NCBI RefSeq assembly: GCF_000002415.2
Contig: NC_009910.1
Location: forward strand, 345,501-409,500
Length of the DNA stretch: 64,000 bases
Origin: Plasmodium vivax
Taxonomy: Eukaryota; Apicomplexa; Aconoidasida; Haemosporida; Plasmodiidae
Direction of reading: 5' to 3'
The notes under the pieces are model-generated. The model did no database searches. It was given only the letters and a program-made list of their open reading frames with translations, and had not been told where the DNA came from. Numbering within the stretch: position 1 is the stretch's first letter; every line of letters starts with the position of its first letter. This document shows positions 42,667-53,475 of the stretch, piece by piece. A program made the position numbers and the translations under genes.

Positions 42667-45600
42667 ATGGGGAACACGCTCTACAGCAGCACGGGGTGCA
42701 GCTCCACCCAGCTGGACGATATCTACGGCAAGTACTTAAATAACCTTTATAACATTTATAGCTACTTGTTTAAGTACGAGCACTTTGTCTTTATGAATTG
42801 CTACGCGTTGAATTCCTTTTGCCACGTTTTGGAGGTAGGTCCCCGAGGTGCCGCGGTGGCAGCGTTCGCACGGTTGCCGCCGTCACGTGGTGGCATCCTC
42901 CACTTAGTTACATCCACTTGTGAGTGCTCCCCTCACGTGAATCGCTGCTGGCGCTCCACCCCCCCTGCAGGGCATCAACAACAACGAGGGGCACGTGCTC
43001 ATAAAGGTGTTCAAGATGAGATGCGAGACGCAAAAGATAAAAAGAATTCTGTACACGCTCAAGTTCCTCTTCTCTTTTGACCTCTTCCCAAATGTGTAAG
43101 CCCGAGGGGGAGCCACGTCGCCGCTGCACCGCTCTACCGATGTGCCGCTCTGCCGCTCTACCGATGTGCCGCTCTGCCGCTCAGCCGCTGCACCGCTTTG
43201 CCGCTCTCACGTGGTCGCCACCCTCCTGCCCGCAGGCTGCCCTACAACCGAATGAGCGTGTACGAAAACAACATTTACATCTACAGAACGTTTGTGTTTA
43301 AGAGTCTGGACCACTACCTCTTCAACGAGAGGAACAACAAGCCCTTCAGCCACTTCATCCTGTTTCAAATTTTTCTGGCGATTATCCAGCTGCACTCGCT
43401 GGGCATCTACCATGGCCACATCAAGAGCGAAAACTTTCTCCTGCAGAACAACATGCACATCCTCCTAACGGATATAAGCATTTTGAACAAGTACCTGTAT
43501 TTCATTCCCGGCGTTAGGTAGGTCTGCGCGCGGGAGTGTGGCGGCGCCTGTCCCCACAGCTGCACATTCTGCTTCGGTACATCTGTACACTGTGCCGCTT
43601 CCCCCCTGTACACGGTGCCGCTTCCCCCCCCGCCCAGGTGCGAAGACCAGCGGAGCGGCCTGCTGCAGCGGCGGCAGAGGCTGCAGGACGACATCTTCAA
43701 CCTCGGGATTTTGGTGCTGGAAATTCTGCTCAGCGATAAAAGCGTCTCGTACGCCTTCGTGAAGGAGGATTACCAGGACAAGGACGTTTGCAACTTCCAT
43801 AGGGGGAGGAGCAGACAGGGGATGATCCATTTTGTGGGGAATAAAAAGGGGGCAGATAAATCCCTCGGGAAAGGCAAATCCAATGGAAAGGTGAAAAGAA
43901 GAAAAAAAAAAGAAGATAAAGATAGCCGTTTTACCAGCAGTGGAAGTGTGGAAAGTGGGGACCGCCTCATAGACCTATCGGTGAAGAAGACGAGCCATAA
44001 CTTCGTGCATGCACTGTCTCTACCATTTATAAATAAAAGAATAAAAAATGAAGAGGAGAATTATTTCCAAGAAAACAAACACGTGAAATTAAATATTCAC
44101 AAATATAGGCACTACAATTACCACTACATTAACAGCGTGAATTACATTAACATTTATAATGACTTCTATAACAGTGGGACTTTGCATCCTGTGAGTGAAA
44201 GTAACTCTCGAAGGGAAAGTCTCACTTGTGGGGGCAACCTTAAGAGTGAGACTCTCTATAAGAGCAGGACTGTTCTTTATGGGGGAAGGGGGGAGGATGG
44301 GTCCAATTCGCTGGGGGAGGAACCACATGCGTACAGCGATTACGAGGTGGTCGGGGGGGAGCCCAAGGGGGGGAGGAGGAAGGGGGCCACTTACGGCAGA
44401 CTGGATTTGCGCGCGCCGCGCGACTGGGGCTCCGCCAGCTCCAGCGAGGCGGGGGACCCGCCGGTGGAGCGCCCCCCAGGTGGCGCTGCAGAGGTAGTCA
44501 CGAAAGAAGTGGGCGCTGCAGAGGTAGTCACGAAAGAAGTGGGCTCTGCCGAGTGCGCCGGAGCGGCCCCCCCGCGCAGGCGCGGCAGACAGGCGGAGCG
44601 AAGAGAAAAGGGAGTGCCCTACAAAATTTGGAAAATAGCCAACGTGGCCAAGCACCCCTTCATCGTCTACTCCCTCATCAATCACTTCTTCCTACAGAAG
44701 AACAAAAACATTTTTAAAATATTTAAATACTGGTCCTACCACATCTTCCCGAGCACATACAAATACGTGTTTTTCCCGTTGACCATTTTGCAGCTGCACC
44801 CTGTGTTTAAGAACGCCGACATGTTTATCCTGCTGCTTCATTTTAACTTGCCCTTCATTTTGTTTCACTTGGATTTATTTGCGCAAAAGGAGAGGGACAA
44901 ATATGAGATGCTGAAGATGGGGGGAAGTCAACATGGGGAGGATGCGAAGGGCGCCTGTAGGATGCATCAGCGCAGCTGTCACGCGCGCCCCTCGTTAAGG
45001 AGTGCACAGGAAGGGAAGGAGGCGCAGGGGAGAACGCGGAAATCGCGGAAAGCGCGGCAAACGGGGTGGTACGCGGGTCGCCTGGCCCACTTCGTGGACG
45101 TGGTTGGGGAGTTCACCACGGGCGTCAACCATAGGCAGATGGAGACCTACATCAGGGGAAGCGACTTGGGGGACCACGTGAAGACGCAGCTGCTGCAGCA
45201 GTGGCGCGCGCACAGGCGAGAGGCCAAGGGGGGGAGCGGTCGAACCGGTGGAGCGTACCACTCGACGTGCCACTTCCCCTTTCCCACCCTGTCGTACCAG
45301 AACGCCCACGAGTTTTACAGAAACTTCTTGGCCTTCTACAAGACGCTGTTTAATGCGATTTTCCACGAGGACCAAAGCTACATTGATGTGTTTGGCGGCC
45401 TGGAGACCTGCAAGAGGGGCATTTACGCGCCCCTCTTTCGGGCCGCCCCCATCAGGCGGAGTAACTCCAATGGGCGGAGCAGTCCGAGCAGTCGAAGCAG
45501 TCGAAGCGGCTGCCGCCCCCCCAAGTGGAGGTTCAACGAAGACGCACTCCAACTAGCGAACATGATAATCGTCTCGTACCACTCCCTCGCGTACGAGGCG

Positions 45601-46578
45601 ACCAAGCTGCTGTGCCTCGAAATGCTCTACTGCATAATTTACCACCTCAACGACAGCGCCCTCAACAGGGAAGTGGCGTCCTTCCTACTTTTCTGCCTGA
45701 ACAAGTCAGGTGAAAAATTAAAAGTTATAATCATCAAATCGTTTTACAGAATTATGCACAACGAAAATGCCTACGAGCACATGTACCCCTACGTGCAAAA
45801 ATTCCTGCCCTCCTTTTTCTCCCTCAAAGATAGCAAAGAAAAAATGGAAAAATATTTTTTTGTGAAATATTTACCGCTTGTCGCCAATGTGACCATTCAG
45901 TACATATATAATGTTAGCCTGTTAAAGAGGGGGAGTACAAAGCAGAAACAAAATTTTAAGGGGGAGCAGGATGAACAGAAGACGGGCCCTGATGAGATTA
46001 CCATCTCGGAAGTGAAACACATGGACATGTTAAAAACACTTCGCAATCAGTTGGTGAATATTTTAAAATACGCCACTGACGAAACTTTGCTGTTTGAGTT
46101 TTACGAGCATTTGATCACCTTTTGCAAAATTATGAGCAAAAAATGGGTCAAAATTTACATCCTCCCGTATTTATTGGCAAATATTTACAGGACGAAAAAT
46201 GGCTTTATCAGAGCTGTGTCCATTCGGATCACCCTGCGAATTATGTCCTACATTAACGACAGTGAAACGTACAGAATGATTTGTGGCTATGTGAACCCTA
46301 TTCTGTTCGAAGGGAACGAATTGGCCATTCTTTTTCTGCTTTCCGAGTGTAACATCCTCCTGCAGAAAAATGCGCGCAGGGGGGCGCGCTCCTCTGCGGT
46401 TCCTCCGAGTGGCCGCCAAAGCGGAAGGGGTGAACGCGGCGAACGGAGCGAACGGAACAAAATGCGCCTGCTCTTCGCGCACAAACTTAAACTAAACCAC
46501 CTCCGCAACCACCCCTCTGTCGCCATTCGCAATTTGGTACACGCAGTCCAGGCCAATCTGCTCCAAATGCCCACCTAA
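42667..46578 (+). CDS. VPS15: VPS15-like regulatory kinase of class III PI3-kinase, four exons
   Basis: Exons 42667-42834, 42971-43095, 43236-43517 and 43638-46578, phases 0, 2 and 2, giving 1171 residues. It starts MGNTLYSS, an N-myristoylation site as in Vps15/PIK3R4, which anchors the VPS34 complex to membranes. The kinase-like domain shows VLIKVFK (the ATP lysine), a catalytic loop HGHIKSENFLL at 157-167, LLTDI in place of DFG, and DIFNLGILVLEILL (helix F). The canonical loop is HGDIKxEN: the Asp is His159. The activation loop is short and no APE motif is seen. A long charged insert follows. Residues after ~700 are helical, HEAT-like (EVKHMDMLKTLRNQLVNIL and others). No WD40 repeats are seen before the stop. 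The family call is good; catalytic activity is doubtful. Confidence 0.85.
44482..44541 (+). repeat. 30-bp coding duplication in VPS15
   Basis: Two perfect 30-bp copies, each encoding G-A-A-E-V-V-T-K-E-V, within the low-complexity insert. Confidence 0.9.
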
Positions 46579-48653
46579 CGCGCGAGAGAGGGAAAAAAAA
46601 AAAAAAAAAAAAAAAAAGATAAAAAGATAAAAAGATAAAAACGCTCATTTGGCGGTCGATCCGTGCGCGTACACGCATATGTGCAGCTGCAAAAAGCGTT
46701 CCGCCGATTTTTTTTTCGTGGCGCCGCATAGCTAGCACAGCGTGGAGTGATGCTTTTTCCACGTACCATTTTTTTCTCCTTTTCCCCCCCCATGTTGCCG
46801 CGCTGCCATTCGCACTGCTCACCGCGGCGCTGGCTCCATTTGCATTTTTCGCCCACCGCGCACTCGCCCCCCAACCCGTTTGCAACACATAAGCACATTT
46901 GTAAGAAGAAAATTTTTTCTTTTTTTCCCAACCGCGTCACATATGGCGTGATTCCATTTCGACAGCTCAGCGTTTGCGAGACGGGGAACACGTTCACTGC
47001 GACTCGCACCAAGCACGTTTCAACTTCCCAAACGAACTTGGCAAGTTTGCTCCTCCACGGGGTGGTGTAAGCATTATACACACACCAGCACAGATCTGCG
47101 GGGGTTGCTGCGTGGTCTTTTTTTTTTTTTTTTTTTTTTCACTTCGTTGAGAGTGACCAGGGGAGCAGCGAAAAAGCGAAAGTTACCAAAATGGCAAAAG
47201 TGGTGAACGTTAGAGAAGTGCCCAGAATGGTTAGCGCTCATGAGATATTGCCACCCGACGTCTCCTAACTGTGTGGGGTGTGCCACGACACCGTTACACT
47301 TTTTTTTTTTTTTTTTTTGCATGCGTTGTGATAGCCCCTTTGAACAAATTTGTCCCCACCACTTTGGCGAAGATTTTAAAAATGTGAAAAAAAAAAAAAA
47401 AAAAAAGAGGCAAAACAAACACATACATTGTTACACTTTTTTAAACACCGCGCGGTGAACTTGAACGTTTGCAAATGTAGAAACATTTTAACGAAGATTT
47501 ATTATTTTTTTTTTTTTATTTATTTTTTTTTTTTGTAACTGTTTCTTTACGCGTTGTAAATCTGCGCTGAAACAAGTACACCCCGTGTGTATTTACATAG
47601 CTTTAACAACTCGCTTTATTTTTTCACTTTTTCGACTTGGTCAACATTTGCAGATTCAACACACTCCAGCAGCTTTGCGAGAGCGATTGCATTCTCTTCC
47701 TGTGCGCAGAAGAAGATGCGAAAATGAGTTTACAAACTAGCTTTAAGCAGTGTTTTTTCGCGTGACTGCGTGTGTGGGTATGCATGTGTGCAGTTTGATT
47801 TGACGCGCGCTTCGCCGAGCTCCCGAGAGTGCTCAGCGTTATGGCCTTGGCGGGATGCCCTCCTCCAGATCGCAAGCGTGTGTGTATATCTACACCTACA
47901 TATACGCATATAGATATACTTGTTTGCACACGCGCGTGCACACACTCCGGGGAGTGGAGAGCGCTCGCAGGTGCGTGAACTTTTTTCACCCCGCGTATTT
48001 GATTACATAAAAATTGCGTGCGACGTGACAAGCGGTTTAATGCCGAACGGTCACGCGTGAAGGAAGAATAACAAAATTTTTTGTGTGACACCCTGCTGCG
48101 GAGAAGCATAGGCGAAACATTTCTTACGTTAGGGGAAAAACTTAAAGGTAAAGGCGGTTTGCACAACATAGCTTGTTCTACTCTCCTTGGATGTTGTTTT
48201 TGCCCAACAAACGTGCGCACTTGTAAACTGTGTGAGTTGTCATTTTGTTACGTTTTATTTTTTTTATTTTTTCATTTTATTTCATTAAGAAAAATTTGCA
48301 TTACAGCAATTTTTCTGTTTCTCACTTTGCCACCTCAACGTTACATCACTTGTGTTCGTTCGTACCTTTGTGCTGTTTGCACATATTTGTACTTATGCCG
48401 TTAATCAAAACGCACACACCTGCGTGAGACTTTTAACTAAACGGTTTTTCCGCTGTGTACTCTCTGGAATGCCACTCTGACTAGCCGAAAAAAAAAAAAA
48501 AAAAAAAAAATTGCCATCCTGCATAGCGCTAAAAGCAGAGAAATATTCTTGCCTGGTCAGGTAAATTTTGACCTTTTTTTTTAATTTTTTTTTTGTTTTT
48601 CTTCACCCTTACGTTAATCCTCCCATTTTGTAACCCTCCGACCGCTGCGAAAA
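46579..48653. other. Intergenic region
   Basis: Two kilobases between two plus-strand genes. It holds A-run 46591-46617, T-run 47118-47139, T-run 47301-47318, A-run 47387-47405, T-rich DNA 47500-47535, A-run 48488-48510 and T-runs 48575-48600. No gene seen. Confidence 0.6.
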
Positions 48654-51600
48654 ATGGAGGTACTGCAAAAAATGCAACGAATGGACAGGCGGATAATGGA
48701 GATGAGAAATCTGCGAAAATTGATGGACGAGAAGCTAGACATTGACCTTAAGGGGGACGTGGGAAACTACATGAACGCGCTAGCCAATTTGCACATTTTG
48801 GAAAAAAAGAAAAAAAATTCCAAATTGGTGGTGAGCTCGGAGGAACTGAGAAGCTGCGCCAACAAAAAGGGCCGAAGGAGATCGAGAAACAGCGTCTCGT
48901 CGAGCATGGGCGGGCGCGGAAGGAGCAGCGAAAATGGGAATAGCAACTCGAACGGTAGCGGCGGGGGAAGCCGAGGAAGTGGTGGAGGAAGCGGTGGAAG
49001 CGGCGGGTACAGCGGAGGGAACGGCGACGACCCTGACGATCACGATGACGAGGAAAAGGGAACTCCCCAGAGTAACGACGACCAAGACAGTGACAAACCC
49101 AAGAAGGAGAAAAAGGAGAAGAAGAAAACGGAAGGCCGCGAATCAGAAGAGGAGGCGTCCGAGGGGGCAGACGAACTGACCGAAGAAACGCGCGACGATG
49201 CGGGCGAAGTGACTCAAGGGAAGAAGCTCGAGCAGCTAAAGTTGGTGGGGGACGTGCAGCTGAACGTGGCCCCCGAAATGGGGAATGCACAGATGAGCGC
49301 AGAAGAGGCACAGGAAAAAACAGCGAACACGGATGAGGACAACGATATTATTAACATGATTAACGATAACGCCTCGTCCATTCGGGATTACAGCTTTGAA
49401 GATTCGCACATCAAGGCCTGCCTGTCAGACAACAACTCGGGGGTGCATCGCATATCTGCAGAGGAGGCCCAAAAGATCGGAAAAAAAATCGTGAGCAACC
49501 CGTTTACGACCAGCAGTTGCGAGGGAGAGGCGGAGGAACAGTACGCGCAGGGAGACAACCTGGGGGAGAGCGGCACAATGCAGAAAGAGGGAGAAAACTT
49601 TGCGGCCTCCCAGCTCAGGCGCTACAAGACTGAAGCCATCAACAAGTGCATCCAGAGGCAGCAGACGAAGATAAAGCTGAACAGCGTGTTGACCGAGCTG
49701 AAGTTTAAGAGAGAACACCATGGTGAGTACCCCCAGGGGAAAGACTCGCAAGAGCATAGTCCACCTGGAGGAGACATGAACGATGGTTCGGAGGGCATGC
49801 CGCCACACAATGGAAATTCCCTTACCAATAATCAGCAGTATGGAAGCCACAACAACAGCTATGAACAAAAGTACACCGATTTTGTGAAACACTACGTAAC
49901 GCACGTTGGAAATTTCTACAGAGATGTAGCCAAACCACAAGTTGAAAAAATGATGAACACACAGTCGCAATCGTTTGGACTAAAACACCTGTATAGGAGT
50001 GCAGCAGATTCGGCGTACACCTATGGCAGTTCCGAATTTAACAGATCCTTGTCTACCTCCATGCAAGATGGAGACACAAAGAGGGAAGCTGAAAATTGTA
50101 ATTTCACAAATTACCTGACCTGTTCAGGCGACAAGGAGATAAATCGATACTTCGAAGAGAACATGAATTGCATGGCTGAGCCCCTGGCAGAAATGAAGAA
50201 GTACATGCCTGCCCACTTGGGCTATTACGAGAAATTTAATTACTCCAAGGCGATGGACTCGATTAGGAACTACGACTGCACGAATGCCAAGGGGTACCTA
50301 AAAGATTATGACTGTGTGCAGACCGCGCGCGCCTTTGTGGAGGAGAACTCCTGCGGGGGGGGCGTGGCCCGCGTGAAGGAGCACGTCTCCCTGGAGAAGG
50401 TTAAGCAGCACGTCTCCCTGGAGAAGGTTAAGCAGCACGTCTCCCTGGAGAAGGTTAAGCAGCACGTCTCCCTGGAGAAGGTTAAGAAGCACGTCACTTT
50501 GGAGAACTTGAAGAGGCACGTCACCCTGGAGAAGGTTAAGCAGCACGTGAACCTGGCGGGCGTGGCGAAGCGCATCAACATAAGGAGCGTGGCGGAGCAC
50601 ATGAACGTGGAGCAGCTGAAGCAGCGCCTGGACGCGGAGGGGCTGCTGAGCGCCAAGTGCTTCGACGAAAGCTACGACATCCTGGGGGAGGCCTACAAAA
50701 ATTACGTTAACAGGTACATCCAGGAGGTGAAGAAGTCCCTGCGGGAGAAGAAGGAGCAGTACGCGCTGAACCCCAACTGCAATGTGGAGAACGCCAACTG
50801 CAACGCGCAGCTGATGAACAACGGCTTCGTCAAACTGGCCGCAAAGAACATTCGCAATTTAGGAAGAGTCTACTCCAAAAGTAAAAACCATTTGCACTGG
50901 AACAAGCATAAGAGGTACATCGTATTCAACCATAGGAAGTACGTAGGGCTGTTAGATACGTGCTACAAGAAAAGGGTTCAGTCGGTAAAGAAAAAAATAG
51001 AAGTGAATAAGGAGTTCTTTAATAACTACTTTAACGCGTGCACAATTGATTGTAATAGCAACAGGTACATGGGCTCAAATGATCTCTCCAAAAGTGCTGC
51101 TTCTCTCTTTGACTATGGCAACATCGAGGTTAACTCGTTCGAACAGGCTAATTCGCTCAACCTAGCTGATATGCGTCTCCCCTCGCTGTTTAAGACCTCC
51201 GCTTCTGCCAACCTGCAGAGGGGAAACAGTAACGCCGGCTCCGAAATGGTGGGAAGTGCACGCGGCAACTCCCAGGAGGGGGTGAGCAGAAGTAATGGAG
51301 ACACTGGCGGTGACGAGGGGGAAGACACCTACGGAGACACCTACGGAGACACCTACGGAGACACCTACGGAGACAACTACGACGATGCCGATCTGGACGA
51401 CGAGCAAGTGAACATCCCCTGCTTCCCACAGAAGCAAAACAGACTGAAGCACTTGAAGGGGGTCCTGCCAGACAGCGGAGGAGTCGAAAGCGACATCATT
51501 TATGATCAACAGAAAAACGTCTTCTTCGATTTTAACGATAATGCGTATGTGCACGTTAAGGGGAACTTATACTTTAACGCCAAGGATAAATTGTTTTACG

Positions 51601-51815
51601 AAATTGAGTTCGCCGATGAGTTTTCCTACGAAAAGGTGAGGAAGGGGCTGTTCCAGCTGGGCCACTTCCTAATCACGGAGAAGTACGCGCCCTGCAAGCT
51701 CATCATGCGCCTCTGCACCCAGTTTAACGCCTTCATGCACAGCTTCCTCGGCGTGCGACGGTACAACGTGTTCTACGCCGACCGGGAGAACCTCGTCGAG
51801 ATTATCATCAAGTGA
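48654..51815 (+). CDS. Conserved Plasmodium protein with 9-residue repeats (possible inner membrane complex partner)
   Basis: Single exon, 1053 residues. A coiled-coil-like start (MEVLQKMQRMDRRIMEMRN) is followed by a long low-complexity region rich in Ser/Gly/Glu/Lys. The middle holds ten 9-residue units of the type KQHVSLEKV (residues 575-664). After that comes a Lys/Asn-rich helical region, a GDTY repeat, and a conserved-looking C-terminal domain from about residue 955 (FFDFNDNAYVHVKGNLYFN to the end). No signal peptide or membrane helix. From memory, the syntenic P. falciparum gene was reported among PhIL1-complex partners at the inner membrane complex; I am not certain of this. Nothing in the sequence itself proves that role. 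Confidence 0.8.
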   Translation: MEVLQKMQRMDRRIMEMRNLRKLMDEKLDIDLKGDVGNYMNALANLHILEKKKKNSKLVVSSEELRSCANKKGRRRSRNSVSSSMGGRGRSSENGNSNSNGSGGGSRGSGGGSGGSGGYSGGNGDDPDDHDDEEKGTPQSNDDQDSDKPKKEKKEKKKTEGRESEEEASEGADELTEETRDDAGEVTQGKKLEQLKLVGDVQLNVAPEMGNAQMSAEEAQEKTANTDEDNDIINMINDNASSIRDYSFEDSHIKACLSDNNSGVHRISAEEAQKIGKKIVSNPFTTSSCEGEAEEQYAQGDNLGESGTMQKEGENFAASQLRRYKTEAINKCIQRQQTKIKLNSVLTELKFKREHHGEYPQGKDSQEHSPPGGDMNDGSEGMPPHNGNSLTNNQQYGSHNNSYEQKYTDFVKHYVTHVGNFYRDVAKPQVEKMMNTQSQSFGLKHLYRSAADSAYTYGSSEFNRSLSTSMQDGDTKREAENCNFTNYLTCSGDKEINRYFEENMNCMAEPLAEMKKYMPAHLGYYEKFNYSKAMDSIRNYDCTNAKGYLKDYDCVQTARAFVEENSCGGGVARVKEHVSLEKVKQHVSLEKVKQHVSLEKVKQHVSLEKVKKHVTLENLKRHVTLEKVKQHVNLAGVAKRINIRSVAEHMNVEQLKQRLDAEGLLSAKCFDESYDILGEAYKNYVNRYIQEVKKSLREKKEQYALNPNCNVENANCNAQLMNNGFVKLAAKNIRNLGRVYSKSKNHLHWNKHKRYIVFNHRKYVGLLDTCYKKRVQSVKKKIEVNKEFFNNYFNACTIDCNSNRYMGSNDLSKSAASLFDYGNIEVNSFEQANSLNLADMRLPSLFKTSASANLQRGNSNAGSEMVGSARGNSQEGVSRSNGDTGGDEGEDTYGDTYGDTYGDTYGDNYDDADLDDEQVNIPCFPQKQNRLKHLKGVLPDSGGVESDIIYDQQKNVFFDFNDNAYVHVKGNLYFNAKDKLFYEIEFADEFSYEKVRKGLFQLGHFLITEKYAPCKLIMRLCTQFNAFMHSFLGVRRYNVFYADRENLVEIIIK
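50376..50645 (+). repeat. 27-bp coding repeat, ten units of nine residues
   Basis: Four near-identical units (K-[EQ]-H-V-S-L-E-K-V), then HVTLENLKR, HVTLEKVKQ, HVNLAGVAK, RINIRSVAE, HMNVEQLKQ and RLDAEGL, steadily more diverged. The Val/Leu spacing suggests amphipathic helices. Confidence 0.85.
51324..51383 (+). repeat. 12-bp coding repeat (DTYG)
   Basis: Four exact units of gacacctacgga plus a variant, encoding D-T-Y-G repeats in the same protein. Confidence 0.9.
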
Positions 51816-52479
51816 GGAGGGGCAAATGGAAGAGTGACTGGGGGGGGGGGGATTGTGTTTGCCCCAGTGTGTACCCCCCACGTGTTTTTTTTACTTCCCC
51901 CGAGGGGCTCTACACATTTGCCGCTCTCTCCCCACGCGCTTTTTTCTTTTTTTTTTTTTCTTTTTTTTTTCTTTTTTTTTCTTTTTTTTTCTTTCTTTTT
52001 TTTTGTTTTTTTTTTACTTCCCCAGAGCGCCTCTACACATATGTCACACCTCTGCACATTTACCGCCCGCAGGCGATCCGCTTGTCTGTGCCTCCCTTTT
52101 GTGAGAGTTCAAAAAAAAAAAAAAAAATTACAATCCACTATGTGTGTACTTTCTTAAAAAAAAAAGCTGCAACTCGTTTGATAAGTCAACCCATTTGAAA
52201 GTTAACCAATTGAAAGTTAACCCACTTCGCTCGCCCAGCATAGTATAACCCCTCTTCGGAGTGCTTAAAAAAGGCGCCCCATTTGACGGGCAACTTGGGC
52301 GTGATTTCTCCCCACGTTGCGTTGTGCGGCGTTGCGCTCCCGTACGTTGCGACAGTGCAGGCCAGGCCGCACCAACCCGCTGAGCAAAAAAGGGGAAAAA
52401 GATCGCTACACCGCTTTACGCGCAGGGTGGGGGGAGGTACAGTTGAAAAATCCACTTCCACACGTAAGTGGGCCCCCCC
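51816..52479. other. Convergent intergenic region
   Basis: Between the 3' ends of two genes. Dominated by a 60-bp T-rich tract at 51951-52012. No gene seen. Confidence 0.6.
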
Positions 52480-53475
52480 TCATAACTCGCCCAGGAAAAT
52501 CGTTTTGTCGGAGGAGCAGGACGCCACGATCTCCTCATACGGGTGAAACGCAACGTCGTTGATGGTGCTGCTATGCCCAGGCAGGGTGTACTTGAGCATC
52601 TTCTGCTTGTAGTCGTAAATATACAGGTGGTTGTCTCCACTTCCACAGGCGAGCAAGCTGTCTCTATTGAAAGAGAGTTTAATCAAATTGTAATCTACGT
52701 TAAACCTCGGGGCTGGAAGTTGAAACAAGAGTTTTTCGTCGCAGGGGAAAGGTTGGATGTCCCAAAAGCAGATGGTCTCGTCAGCACTGAGGGATGCCAA
52801 GACGGTCTCTTCATTGTTGATAGCTAGGCCGCTTATATAATGCGTGTGGCCTGTAAAGGTATCTCCTAACTCTCCACTGGTAACGCTGTACTTGCTTATT
52901 TTATCATCCACAGAAGACACGTAAAGGGAATCTCCCCTTTTGTCTGAGCAGATAGCTAAAAAGGGATAGTCATATGAGATGGTATGAACCCATTTTTTGC
53001 ATCTGAAGTCCCAAACTTTTACTGTAGAATCATCACTACAGGTGGCAAACAAGTTATAATCAATCACATCAATCCCGTTGACGATGCTCGTGTGACCTTT
53101 AAAGCTTCTGACTTTTGCTTCATTTTCTACATCCCATAGGAAGGCATTGAAATCTGCAGATGCGCTGCAGATGTGGGTGTCGTCTCTACACCACTTGGCT
53201 TGCAACACTGCGTTTTTGTGGCCTCTTAAAAGGCTCAGCGTTTCACATTCGTTGTAGACGCTGTGCACCATGATGGTCATGTCAAAGCTGGCCGACGCGA
53301 TGAACTTCCCGTCGGCGGAGAAGTTCACCGAATACACTTCCCCCTTGTGGCTGCTTATCAGCATGTTGGGGAAGTACAGCCCCGTTTTCCTCTCCCCCCC
53401 TCCTTCCCGCTCCTCCGCGACCAGCCCCTGCGGGTTCGCCTGCACGATTTCCATGGAGCGGCGGGGGAGAGGCAC
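52480..53475 (-). CDS. SNRNP40: U5 snRNP 40 kDa-like WD-repeat protein
   Basis: Single exon, 331 residues. Seven WD40 repeats form a propeller: starting LISSHKGEVYSVNFSADGKF and ending LPGHSSTINDVAFHPYEE...SSDKTIFLGEL. The last part matches the end of human SNRNP40 (LPGHAGSINEVAFHP...SSDKRLYMGEI) almost residue by residue, and the sixth repeat keeps the DxxPF pattern (WDIQPF; human WDVRPF). It is a scaffold of the U5 snRNP in the spliceosome, next to Prp8 and Brr2. Human SNRNP40 has a longer N-terminus; here only ~37 residues precede the first repeat. Met8 is an alternative start. Another WD family cannot be fully excluded, but the C-terminal match is specific. Confidence 0.85.
   Translation of the reverse strand: MPLPRRSMEIVQANPQGLVAEEREGGGERKTGLYFPNMLISSHKGEVYSVNFSADGKFIASASFDMTIMVHSVYNECETLSLLRGHKNAVLQAKWCRDDTHICSASADFNAFLWDVENEAKVRSFKGHTSIVNGIDVIDYNLFATCSDDSTVKVWDFRCKKWVHTISYDYPFLAICSDKRGDSLYVSSVDDKISKYSVTSGELGDTFTGHTHYISGLAINNEETVLASLSADETICFWDIQPFPCDEKLLFQLPAPRFNVDYNLIKLSFNRDSLLACGSGDNHLYIYDYKQKMLKYTLPGHSSTINDVAFHPYEEIVASCSSDKTIFLGEL

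Noticed and set aside
43207..43830. Minus-strand frames over VPS15 exons 3 and 4
   Set aside because: No homology; they mirror the kinase exons, whose splice sites and motifs are clear.
48748..49311. Arg/Ser/Pro-rich minus-strand frame of 187 codons
   Set aside because: Antisense shadow of the low-complexity part of the plus-strand 1053-residue protein.
51951..52012. T-rich tract as a transcription terminator
   Set aside because: Poly(T)/poly(A) tracts are everywhere between genes in this window; no specific termination signal can be claimed.
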